From NCBI RefSeq assembly GCF_028502605.1, contig NC_079235.1, forward strand, positions 620,001 to 684,000: 64,000 nucleotides of DNA. Reading direction: 5' to 3'. Under the pieces are notes generated by a model. That model did no database searches. It had not been told where the DNA came from and was given only the letters and a program-made list of their open reading frames with translations. Shown here piece after piece: positions 44,283 through 54,450 of this stretch; within the stretch, counting starts at the first letter, position 1; each line of letters begins with the position of its first letter. The stretch comes from Trichoderma breve (taxonomy: Eukaryota; Ascomycota; Sordariomycetes; Hypocreales; Hypocreaceae). A program made the translations under genes and the position numbers.

Positions 44283-44916
44283 AGTGTTTCTAGATGGAGT
44301 ATTAGACGTTGAGAGGCGCAGTGCGGCAATGTTCTGTATTTATGTCTGAGCTACGGAGCGGTTATAACGCATGTTTTGACTAGTGTTTCTTCAGTTAAAA
44401 GTCTCGCAATTACGATGATATGAATATACTTAAAAAAAAATATTAATGTCGATCCCTATAGAATAGTTTGTCTACTTTTGCCAATCCTACCGGATTCAAT
44501 GTTGGCTTGGCATTTTGCTGACGAAATTTGGTGCGACTAGACCTAAAGTAGGACCATTAACGGGGTGATTTCTGGTTCTTGCTGAGGAAACAAGTGGCAC
44601 CTAAGAATCTTCTCTTATCATCACAGTCGGCGATCCTCAGATGCAGATGCTGGCAAAGACCGAGATTCATGATTTTGCTTGAGTGACTCGCGAATGCGCA
44701 AAGTATTCGCTTGCGCATCTCGAATGCGAGCTGTTTGAGATCGACACTCGCATAATCTTCTGCGTTACTTCGACACGTGGGTTTTCAGCATGCGAGGGGC
44801 CGTATCTCACACAAGGGCTTTCATGTATGTATGCCCATAGATGTATCCTGATATCACTGCTTATTGACGTCTTGTTCAAGATGCCTGTCTCTTTCTGTCT
44901 TCATTCTATCCGCTAG
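44283..44916. other. Intergenic; likely holds the first exon of the GT90 gene
   Basis: About 0.6 kb after the transporter. The coding frame of the next gene has no ATG before its first visible exon, and all in-frame acceptors require a phase-1 donor. A short first exon is therefore expected here, but I could not find a donor that joins in frame from an ATG. Confidence 0.4.
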
Positions 44917-47888
44917 GTATTATACTAGTGCTTCTTTTGGTATGGAGTGCGCCCCTGCGTGGCTATAACAGCCATAATTCTGACCGACTTACAGAACGCC
45001 CCGTTCATTTTACAATCATCACTCTCCTTTCCACTGGAGTTTGGTTATTGGGTTCTGCATATTACTGGGGGCTCCAAACCGATTCCCAATATCTCACGGT
45101 CATTGCAAACCACAAGAGCTCGACTGATGTTATTAATCCAACAAGCGCAATTGTCAAATATTTCAGACTTGGGCATGAACACTTTCAACATTTACATCCG
45201 TCCTTTCCTTTCCTCCTATGTTGCATAGCATTCCGAACGCTGCTCTATTGGGGTATTATCCGAACTTCGCAATGCTCGCGGTCTGGTTTAGAGGTAGGTC
45301 TCCTTGAATGAATGGCTCTTTTCCAAACTGAACATTTCGTGCAGGCATTTCTACCACTGTTCTCCTTTCTTGTCGTGGCAATAGGACCTGGATTTGGACT
45401 CCTCAAACTACAGCCAAATAAGCGACAGTCACAATGGTCCATGCCATCCAAATCGCAGATTATCTTCACATTTCTAGCCGCAGTGTGGCCACTATTTGTC
45501 ATTTCAGCAGAAGAAAGCTCCAAAATTGCTACCGGGACAGTGTGTCCCATTGGATGGGGGCGCTTCATCTCACTCATTCAGCTCCTCAAATGCCTAATCG
45601 ATGCCGTGATCATAAGCCATACATCTCATCTGGCACGCACAGCTACAGAAGATGGAATCGACATTTCCGAATTCATGGGTAAGCTCTCGCTTGTCGCAGC
45701 CGGGAGCATTCTCTTGCTCTCATTCCCATCTTGGCTTTCCGATTCAGAGTTTCTCATGGCATTCACCTTTCGAGCTCTCGATAATGGAGATTTTGCTGTT
45801 GATGGTTTCTTTGCGATGATTGGTGTACTCTCCGGCTTAACACTGTTGCCGTCTGTGCATCCATCATGCTTCGCGCTTCTTATAATTACTGCCATATTCA
45901 CGGGCTTACAGATACCTGTCCACCAGGCGATTCCGCTTCTATCTCCTGTGTCCTATGGAGAATTTGTGAAGCATACGACACTTGCAATTGTCTTAGCAGT
46001 GCCTCTGTGGTACCTTGCCATTAACATTCACCATACTGGAGACTCCAACGCGTCACGAAGAATCTTCAAGGGGCTAATAATGTCCGTTAGTGGGTTTGCA
46101 CTAATTGCATTGGTCGTATTGGCGCAACTGTTCTTTATTGGGCCCCCAACTATGGTTCTGATCAATATAGCCATCAAGTCACTCGTATCAGAAGCATCTG
46201 CGGAGATATTCGCGTGGGAGTCACAAGCCGCAACTAGTAAATCACTGGCTGACGCTGTGAATGAATACACAAAAAGATACACGCTCCCACCGCCACCAAA
46301 CTTCGACAAATGGTACCAATTTGCAAAGGAACATAACTCTATCGTTGTGGACGACTTCGACCAGATCAACAAGGACTTACTTCCTTTCTGGGGGATGGAG
46401 CCTGCACAAATACGCGATTTGACTATAAAGCTCTTCAACTACGGAAGCTCGGAAATGGGCGGCATGCGTATCAGGAATGGTTCGGTAGAGCAGTCGCCAT
46501 ATATTCCAGGATCGCACCGTTGGATGACCGACTCCTTTCAAAGGATGATTGAGCCTTTTTCCAAGTGGTTACCAGACGTGGATATAGCCATCAATCTGGC
46601 CGACGAGTGCCGTATGGTCGTGCCATTTGGCCATTTGGAAGCTCTCAAATACTTCGCACAGGAGAAGATAAGAGGAGTTTCCAACCAAATGGAACAGAAC
46701 GACTGGCCGAGCAGCATGTTTTCGCAATTTCCATGGCCTAAAGACTTCCCCGAGCCTCTACCTCGGGCCACTGAAGGCAGAAAAGATGCCATTGATCCTC
46801 TTTTTACAAATTATATCCGGAGGCCAATGTTTTACGATTTTGTTGCTGCTTCTTGTCCACGAAGATCGGCAGTACACAATAGCCGTTGGTGGGACTGGAG
46901 CAGTACTTGTGTTGGCTGTCTCAAGCCACATTCGCTGCTTACGACCAGCGGTGCGATATTAGCAGATGTATCACTTGCTCATGATCTTTGCCATCAGCCA
47001 GACGTCGCATACTTGGATGGATTTCTCAATTCGCCATCCGCACTGGTGGGCACAAATTTACTCTTCCCCATCTTCAGCCAGGCACGCGTCGGCGGCTTTT
47101 CAGATATTTTAATACCGTCGCCGTGGCATTTCGATGACAAGAGCGCTTTCAAGGAGGACAGTGGGGTGGCGTGGGAAGCTAAAGAGAACGCTTTATTCTG
47201 GCGCGGATCGCGATCAGATGGATTCTCCGCCCATGGACGATGGCCTGGATTTCTACGGCCGCGATTCGTGCATGAAGCTTATGAGAAGACTGTGGCTTTA
47301 CAATTATCCGGCATTGAGACTCCTGTTCACATCAATGTCTCCTTTACTGGGGATATATCCAAATGTGATGGAAGGGATTGCACTGTTGAGTTAGAAAACT
47401 ATCAGCAATGGGGTCTCGTCACAATGAGCAACGATTCGGCTGTTAACCAGGAAGCAAATCAACTCCCCCCTGGCGTTCCATTTGAAGAGCACTGGAAATT
47501 TAAGCACTTGATGGACCTGGATGGCGCAGGATTTAGCGGTCGCTTTCTGCCTTTTCTAGAGAGCCGCAGTTTGCCTTATCGCGCGGCGTTCTTTCGTACT
47601 TGGTATGATGAGAGAATCCAAGCCTGGCACCACTACGTTCCAGTGGACATTCGACTTGGATCGGGTTTTTGGTCCATTTTAGAGTTCTTCAGTGGGGGTG
47701 CTAATGATAAAGATGGCGAGGGACCTGAGATGGCCAAGAAGATTGCAGAGCAGGGGAGAGAGTGGACGCAGAAAGCGCTGAGAAAAGAGGACATGCAAAT
47801 CTATATGTTCCGCCTATTGTTGGAGTGGGGAAGAATTACACACGACGAAAGAGATCGATTAGGATTTTCCATTGCTAGAGAAGGATAG
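44917..47888 (+). CDS. Membrane-anchored GT90 (CAP10-like) glycosyltransferase, 5' end unresolved
   Basis: Visible exons are about 44917-45293 and 45345-47888 (intron 45294-45344, 51 nt), encoding at least 970 residues. The start given is a probable acceptor site, not a start codon. The N-terminal 300 residues hold many hydrophobic helices (for example GIILVLLLVW, FLPLFSFLVVAIGPG, AIVLAVPLWYLAI). The C-terminal half is a GT90/CAP10 domain: VDDFDQINKDLLPFWG at its start, LFWRGSRSDGF, then KHLMDLDGAGFSGRF and YVPVDIRL. In Cryptococcus, CAP10-like proteins add xylose to capsule polysaccharide; in ascomycetes they are thought to build cell-wall or glycolipid sugars in the Golgi. The last block (IRLGSGFWSILEFF) precedes an acidic linker and terminal helix. 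Donor sugar is not predictable. Confidence 0.78.
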
Positions 47889-48539
47889 AGTATATTTAAC
47901 ATGCAGATACAATACACATAGCGAAAGATCGCAATTGATTTCAAATGAAACCACTACACACAGTAGTACTCTTCGTCATGGTACTACGCCAAAATGGCAA
48001 TCTATGACCATCTAATACGTGCCTAGACATATTAAATCGACCGAAGTCCCGAAATACCCCATGTTTGCCAAGAACATACCATTTCCAAAGAGAGCGGCAC
48101 TTTGGTATCTTGGATGGAGTGTCGAAGTACTTTTGTCTCTCATACTAAATAGACTGTTATGTTATGCTTATCCAAGTAGCTCTCACTAGCACAGAATGTC
48201 ACCAACAGCTCCAACTCTACGCGCTTTATCAACTGCCAAGCCATACTCCTATTGGATCACTGTATCAATCACCCGGCCGTTATCCCAGATGAAGCAGGTG
48301 GGAACGGTAACGGATGAACCCAGCAACATAACAGTAGAGCGATCACTCAATGATGCAGATTTTTGAATACTCAACGATTCCGAGGGCGGGGTCGATTGAT
48401 GTTGGACGAGATGCCTGCTGGGTAACGTAGCCACGATAATGAAAACGTATATAAGGGCGGTGTGAATTCCTTAATACGGCTTCCTCAGACTTCTTAAGAT
48501 ATTCCATCTGTCGAAGGCTCGCGACAGCTCCAAAAGAAC
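47889..48539. other. Intergenic, nothing recognised
   Basis: About 0.65 kb between the GT90 gene and the protease gene, presumably the protease promoter. No repeat or gene supported. Confidence 0.55.
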
Positions 48540-50594
48540 ATGGCAATCTCTATATACAGGCCGCATCGTGTTATGATGGGAGCCTCTGCCTTTGCATCAG
48601 TGCTCTTGATCGGGCTGCTTGGCCTCCCAGCAGAAGCAGCATCAAAAACACCATGGGGTGATCCCTTTAAACCCATTGATCCACAAGTCTGGGTGAATCC
48701 CGATGACATGACATGGGACGACTTCAAAGCGCCGCCTGGTACTCAATGGAACGACGCGACGAAGAAGGGCTCTGGTCGCAACTTCAACATTGCATTGATA
48801 GCCGTGGACTACGCCGATGAGACTTTCGTTGTAACCCGAGAACCCAACTCGACGGTCTTTGGTAATCCTCTTCCGATAGTATCCGGTATCGACCGGGAAG
48901 ATGTCCCCGCCTACTATCGCGACTTACTCAACAAGCCGACTGACCTTAACCGCGGTCATACACTACACGAGTACTGGATGGAAGATTCTCACGGCCGATA
49001 TGGAGTCGACCTGACAGCATTTGGACCGTACCGTATGCCTTCCTTGTCGTATCAGTATGGCGTAGACAGTGGCTTTAACCCTGGAGCATGCCCGACGAAT
49101 AACACTTGTAACCACGATATTCGAACGGATGCTTATGCGGCTTGGCGAGCGGAGGTAGGCAACGCCACGAGCAATTCATTTGAACTGGTCTTCATCCTCT
49201 CCGCTGGACAAGATGAATCGTCGACGTGGCAAGAGTTTGGTGAGATGAGATTTTCATCCCCCGAGGACGTGCCCGATGCCTTCGGACCTCCCAAGAATGT
49301 CGATGGCTCTTCGATACCGAATTACGCATCGACCAGATATGTTCCTTGGACATCGTGGGCATCTGCCTCCACTATTTGGCCAAATGCAGGAGGTGGTTCG
49401 TCGACTCAATGCGAAAGCTCTGGGATGGGAACGTATGCGCACGAGCTCAGCCATCTGCTGAACATTGGAGACAACTACAATAACCCGTTCGGCATTCCTC
49501 TGCGGCGATCCTATACCGGCCCATTCTCAATGATGTCCCGCGGGTCTTTCAATGGCCCTGGAGGCCCGCATACTCGATACCAAATCCCAGCGCTTCAGGG
49601 TGGCTCCATGGGCTCCTTACACACTGTTCGAGACAAGCTCGTTCTTGGACTTATCTCCAACGACAGCGTGGTGAGCATTACAAGAGACGCCCTGGCGGAA
49701 TCAGGCCCTGTCGTGGCGCAAATCACAGCGCGATCCGTCGTGTCTGACCTCATTGGCTTGAGAGTTGTAATTGACCAGGATCGCTCGCCTGCATGCAACA
49801 TTTCGACTGATGTGCTCTGTGATGGAGGTCGCTACAACAGCTATGATATCGAGGTGATTGATCGAATGGGCGCCGACTCGTTCCAACCTGACTCAGGCGT
49901 GATGATTAGCAAGTCAAAGACTAGCAACAGCCAGCCCTTCCAGTGGACCATCGATGCCAACCCCGAAGACATTACACTCGTCGACTTTACCCGACCTAAC
50001 GGAACCGATGCTTATATCACCATGGGCGATTACCGTCAATTAGCTGATGCGCTCTTCCATGCCGGCACTGGATCTGGAAGCAAGTATGAGTTTGTGGATG
50101 AGCCAAATGGCCTTCACATCTACATTTTGGATGTCCATCGAGATGAAACTGGCGTTCTGTCTTATACCGTTGGCGTGCGTTCTCTGGTCGACGACAGTTC
50201 GAGCCAATATGGCATTCAGTTGTCTTCTGGTGTTCCATTCACATACGGCAAAAGCAGCCCAGTAACCGGAGGCATCTTTTGCGAATTCGAACTTACGAAT
50301 AATGGCACTTATGCAGCCTCCAGTGAGGGCAATGCCCAAGTCCAGGCCGATCACCTTGAGTGGGATATTTTCCGACTGAAGGCCGATGTTAAGGGTTCTG
50401 GATGGAAAGCGAACTTGCCGAACGCCGTGATTCCTGTCAAGTATGGACAAACCGCAAAGACCTATGTAGCGGTGGCTGCTGAGACTCACGCAAAGGATGC
50501 GACTGGTGTGGTGAAGCTGACGGCTACATCAGAGTCTGATCCAAGCGTGGTGGCAACTGCGACTTGCAAAGTGAAGAAGAACACTTGTCGTTAA
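48540..50594 (+). CDS. Secreted M6-type metalloprotease
   Basis: 684 residues, one exon. A cleavable signal peptide is likely (hydrophobic stretch from about 14 to 31 ending AEAAS). The zinc site is HELSHLLNIGD: H301 and H305 bind zinc, E302 is the general base and D311 would be the third ligand. The family pattern is HExxHxxGxxD, so Asn308 replaces the usual Gly. A Met-turn-like FSMMSRG follows at about 330. M6 peptidases (immune inhibitor A type) were first described in insect-pathogenic bacteria and digest host proteins; fungal versions are secreted and less studied. After the catalytic part the protein continues with beta-rich C-terminal domains and ends in a Cys-containing tail. A role in nutrition or host interaction is an inference from family and export signal only. 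Confidence 0.88.
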   Translation: MAISIYRPHRVMMGASAFASVLLIGLLGLPAEAASKTPWGDPFKPIDPQVWVNPDDMTWDDFKAPPGTQWNDATKKGSGRNFNIALIAVDYADETFVVTREPNSTVFGNPLPIVSGIDREDVPAYYRDLLNKPTDLNRGHTLHEYWMEDSHGRYGVDLTAFGPYRMPSLSYQYGVDSGFNPGACPTNNTCNHDIRTDAYAAWRAEVGNATSNSFELVFILSAGQDESSTWQEFGEMRFSSPEDVPDAFGPPKNVDGSSIPNYASTRYVPWTSWASASTIWPNAGGGSSTQCESSGMGTYAHELSHLLNIGDNYNNPFGIPLRRSYTGPFSMMSRGSFNGPGGPHTRYQIPALQGGSMGSLHTVRDKLVLGLISNDSVVSITRDALAESGPVVAQITARSVVSDLIGLRVVIDQDRSPACNISTDVLCDGGRYNSYDIEVIDRMGADSFQPDSGVMISKSKTSNSQPFQWTIDANPEDITLVDFTRPNGTDAYITMGDYRQLADALFHAGTGSGSKYEFVDEPNGLHIYILDVHRDETGVLSYTVGVRSLVDDSSSQYGIQLSSGVPFTYGKSSPVTGGIFCEFELTNNGTYAASSEGNAQVQADHLEWDIFRLKADVKGSGWKANLPNAVIPVKYGQTAKTYVAVAAETHAKDATGVVKLTATSESDPSVVATATCKVKKNTCR

Positions 50595-50722
50595 GTGAAG
50601 TCCTTAATATTTGAACGAATTAATGGATTATGATGATTTTCTTAAAATGAATTATGTGAAATATCTATACACTAGGGTATATGTTCTGAAGCGACATATC
50701 CCTAATTTCATGTCCCAAATGT

Positions 50723-51349
50723 TTATCTGCGCTCCAACTTCTTGCCAAGGTCCTCACGGATGTAGACCTCGTTAAACTCCCTCAAGTAGGGCGAATCTGT
50801 CAGCCTCTTAAACGCCTCCCTCAACTTTCCGTCTTCATCCTTGTCCAAATGGACAACTCGCCAAACATTCAGAGGTTCCTCCTCAGTGCCAGTCACAGAG
50901 TGCTCAACGTGGAAGAGAGGCTGATTTGTTCCAGCAACAATCTTGCGACCATCCGGGCCTTCAACCTCCGGTACACCAATAAAGAAGACCCTTTCGTTTT
51001 CATTGTCTAAAAAGACCTGCTCTATAACGGTGTTGTATGTGGTGGGATTTACCCAAGTTCCCTGGTCGGTAACGCGCACAAAAGTCTCTGTGGGTCCGTT
51101 CTTTTGAAGGTTGAAGACTTGAAGACTTCCTGGCCGCAAGAGATGTCGTAGGTATTTGGCCGGGTTGTGCGCTTTCTTTACTTCCATGTCCCAAAGTTGG
51201 GTTTTTGAGTAATGCAAATCCGGATCAGCATCATAGTGGCGGCTTTTGATGACTTGGTTCACGTTGGAGGGCTCGAAGATAATCGGGGTGTTGTTGGGAT
51301 CCTTGAAGGCTGCTTCAAGAATCTCTTCGTGGTCTTGAAAAGCGGCCAT
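50723..51349 (-). CDS. Conserved-looking protein of unknown function
   Basis: 208 residues, one exon, mixed charge, no signal peptide or membrane segment. I recognise no family. The middle part has a regular beta-rich look (RVTDQGTWVNP, NERVFFIGVPEVEG), and the C-terminus is a charged helix (LREFNEVYIREDLGKKLERR). It converges on the protease gene, with about 130 bp between stops. The long clean frame and codon use like that of the neighbours make it a likely real cytosolic protein. Confidence 0.65.
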   Translation of the reverse strand: MAAFQDHEEILEAAFKDPNNTPIIFEPSNVNQVIKSRHYDADPDLHYSKTQLWDMEVKKAHNPAKYLRHLLRPGSLQVFNLQKNGPTETFVRVTDQGTWVNPTTYNTVIEQVFLDNENERVFFIGVPEVEGPDGRKIVAGTNQPLFHVEHSVTGTEEEPLNVWRVVHLDKDEDGKLREAFKRLTDSPYLREFNEVYIREDLGKKLERR

Positions 51350-52159
51350 TTCGATTTATGGAAGAGAAATTTTGAGATTGAATAAGTTGTGAGATTAGGT
51401 GAAGCTGTGTTGGATTTATTGGTTGGTTGGTGGGTAGTTGTGTACTTGTTGATGGTTCTGAGACGAATGGATGAATTGTAGATTCTGAGACTGGGAAATT
51501 GGATCTTATAAACAACTACCGTACACACAAGATGACGTAGCTCTCAATGCAATGACAGTCGAAATTGTCACGATGCGGCGCCACTGTGTGTACTCACGAC
51601 AAATTATGCTTAACGACTTTCGCGAGCGGACAACTCGCGTGCTACAAGGCCCGATCTGTGCCGAGCAATTAACGCCTAGCTCGCTCTCGGGTCTGAGCGG
51701 TGATTTCTTCAGAAGGCGATATGTAATCTTACTCAGCGGTGTTGCTGTTAGCATTAACCTTATGGCCGAGCTCAATCGGCGAGAGAATGGGATGGCAGCT
51801 GTCAATTGCTTAGGAATATTCATCAAATGTTCAAATGTTTCCAGAGGGTTGCAATGACTTGGCGAAAATCTTCCATACAAAGTCAACAGCTGATAATACG
51901 GGGGTTTCGGCAAATACGGACGTCCGAACTGTCCTCATCGTTCACCCACGACACTACCGTTGACTGATTCGTATTGTTCTAGACAATTAAGCTTATGACG
52001 ATTTTTGTTGTTCAGGATACAGAACTTTCTCCACTACTTGTGGCTGCTCGTTAACAACTGTTGCCCATTACCGTAGTAAAATTATCTCACATTGCGAGTG
52101 ACAACAGGAAAAGAATAAAGCTGGTTGACTAAGAATTATCAATGATTCTTGGCATACAC
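51350..52159. other. Intergenic, nothing recognised
   Basis: 0.8 kb containing short overlapping open frames on both strands (up to 135 codons around 51.5-51.9 kb), none with domain features. Confidence 0.5.
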
Positions 52160-53608
52160 TCATGACCTGCATTTACCACAATATCCACATTCTTCATTGC
52201 AAGCAGTAAAGTCACCGCCATCGCTGTCACTGTCGCTGTCGCTGTCACTGCCGCAGTCGCCGCACTTTTCGCCGCCGTCATCTGCCTCTTCAACGTCATC
52301 GCTGTGCCCGAGCCACTGGAGCCACTGGTCCTTTACCTGGTCTGAGAACGCAACGCCTGCATCTGGGAGACGTTTTCGAATCTCCAAAGGACCTCCTTGT
52401 GACTTCACAATTTCTAACAGAGTGCCCTCTTTCTCTAAAGCCGTGGCGATTATCCGATGCAAAAGAGTGCTCAGACGGCTGAGATCTTGCTGATGAGATT
52501 TTTCCCAATCTTGTACATCCTCGCGTACATCGGCAATCTCGATTTTGTTGAAAGTCCCTCGTGTATGATGGGCAAGGATGAAATTGGGGATACGAGCAAG
52601 CCACAAGCGTGGTAGTTCCTCTGCGAGAGTGTCGTTCTCGATAAGTTTAATTGACCGAGTCTTTAGATCAAAAACAGATTGTTGAGACGTTGGCTGACCA
52701 CCATCAACTACCTCGAGGTTGCCTGCATCGGCTGGTGAAGCTGATGAGGTCCCAATGGAGACATTTTCGAAGACACTCGTCAGATCTTTGTCCCCAACAG
52801 ATGCAGATTTACCAACTGCCAGGGCATGTGTGTCTTTCTCTTCGATGTACCCATCAGCACTTGACCGCAACAGTATGTCAAGCCCACCGAACTTGTATCT
52901 GATGAGTCTATGGTGCGACTTGGAAGGTCGGACGTCAGGAGTCCATGTGGTATAGGCCTCTGGAAATGCATGCCCAAATCCTCTGACCCCCATTATTTGC
53001 TCTGTCGGCGAATTCTCCCTTCGTATAAAATGGACGGTCTTACCCATGACTTCCACAATCATACGAAATGAGCGATCGACGCCACGAACAAGTGTGCCCT
53101 GGACGAACCGTAAAAGGTTTCCAATGGTGCTGTTACATGCGACAAGGTCGATATGAAGTGAAGTCGGATGCATCTTCATAGTGGCAACAATCGCCGGCTC
53201 GAGGGGATGTTTTGGGAAGAATGCCGAGTTGTTATCACGAAAGTAGACGCCATTATCCTCAAGAAGTGCTCGAGGCTTCTCTAGTGGTGTCCACAGAGGT
53301 GGGCGACCTATGGTGACTGAACTTAGCTGTGTTCCATTCTCAATGGAGCTTGTGTTTAGAAACGTACCTGGCACCATGATTTTTGGAGCTTTCTGATCAG
53401 CCCAATTGTATGAGGCTACCACATCACTCTCAGTGATTCCAAAGACAACATTTCCTTCATATGCATCCTCAAGATCCTTCTGGTTAATTATCTCAATCAG
53501 TTCACCTAGAGGAGGCGGTGGTGATTCCTCCGATTGCGCAAGAGGGTTTCGAGGTCTGATGTCCTGATGGCCCCCACGGCCGTGCCATCTTTTGTTGTAA
53601 TAAGACAT
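52160..53608 (-). CDS. Unknown fungal protein with ASYNW...VPG motif and cysteine-rich tail
   Basis: The frame is open for 482 codons, but 53308-53367 is very probably a 60-nt intron without a stop codon (GTACGT donor, ATAG acceptor). Removing it joins VPG directly to RPPLWTP, the continuous motif I remember in relatives, and gives 462 residues. Other conserved pieces are VVASYNWADQ, GFGHAFPEAYTTW and RYKFGGLDILLR. Relatives in databases often carry the automatic name geranylgeranyl pyrophosphate synthetase; nothing here supports that, since no DDxxD motif is present. The C-terminus has a Ser-Asp repeat, a CGDCG before it and a final CNEECGYCGKC, which could bind metal. It is divergent from the giant helicase/AAA+ gene with 840 bp between starts, so co-expression is possible. 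Confidence 0.7.
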   Translation of the reverse strand: MSYYNKRWHGRGGHQDIRPRNPLAQSEESPPPPLGELIEIINQKDLEDAYEGNVVFGITESDVVASYNWADQKAPKIMVPGTFLNTSSIENGTQLSSVTIGRPPLWTPLEKPRALLEDNGVYFRDNNSAFFPKHPLEPAIVATMKMHPTSLHIDLVACNSTIGNLLRFVQGTLVRGVDRSFRMIVEVMGKTVHFIRRENSPTEQIMGVRGFGHAFPEAYTTWTPDVRPSKSHHRLIRYKFGGLDILLRSSADGYIEEKDTHALAVGKSASVGDKDLTSVFENVSIGTSSASPADAGNLEVVDGGQPTSQQSVFDLKTRSIKLIENDTLAEELPRLWLARIPNFILAHHTRGTFNKIEIADVREDVQDWEKSHQQDLSRLSTLLHRIIATALEKEGTLLEIVKSQGGPLEIRKRLPDAGVAFSDQVKDQWLQWLGHSDDVEEADDGGEKCGDCGSDSDSDSDSDGGDFTACNEECGYCGKCRS

Positions 53609-54450
53609 AATTGCTGCTAATCACTCTCCAAGAATACGAATGCGCCGAAAACAAACAGACAATAGTAAATAGTAGCAGATAGTAGTAGATAGCGGTAAAT
53701 AGTAGCATATAATGGTAGATAGTGGTAGATAGTACCAAAGGTGATACTTGTAGCTGGAATGGTAGATAACACGTTTGGCATTCTGAATAGGCGCTCTTTA
53801 TATATATCAAATAAGGCCTCCAGCATACCTATTCCCATCCTTTCTGGCGCCTGAAGATGACGGAGGCCTTCCAAGGTTAAATTCGTCATTGTGAATTCAT
53901 ATCGGGAGGCCTACGACTTCCTGGCGACGTGCAGACGTGTAGAGGCGCAGTTGGCCGCTCATTTTGGCCAACACCTGGCGGTTACGCTGTAAAAAATGTC
54001 AGTTGGCCATACATTGGGCCACTCATTTATCTTTTGGCCTCCTACAGGTCACTGCAGCCTAACGAAGCGCGAAAATCCCCTGTCGTGGCCGAATCATATG
54101 GCGAGGCTGCGACTTGCAGAAGCTGCTGCGGGAGGTCTACAACTTCGGGCCAACAAGAGGAGACATCACCCCACCAATTCTATAGCATGAGACGCAGCAA
54201 GGCTCCCTACGTATCTTTTCTACTACATCACGGCGCCAATTCGATATGCCTGACTTATTGAATTGAATGCGTTGGAGTATTTCACTGATACAAAGATAGT
54301 TTACTGGCGTGGCGATGCCATATATATCACGGAGACTACCGCAGTCTCTCCTAATCATCAACACATGACACACATCACAATTGCCTTCACAATTTTCTTC
54401 ACAATTACCTTCTATACCATTGAGTCTCTTGACTTTGACACCTTTACAAA
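53609..54450. promoter_or_regulatory. Divergent promoter with TAGTAG simple repeat
   Basis: Separates the cysteine-tailed unknown gene from the helicase/AAA+ gene. From about 53660 to 53745 it contains degenerate copies of a roughly 10-bp unit around ATAGTAGTAG/ATAGCGGTAA, of the same flavour as the minisatellite at 719-945. Such repeats near a start codon could vary promoter spacing between isolates. Confidence 0.5.

Noticed and set aside
52160..53608. Prenyl (geranylgeranyl) diphosphate synthase
   Set aside because: Relatives carry this automatic name, but no aspartate-rich DDxxD motif or helical synthase pattern is present.
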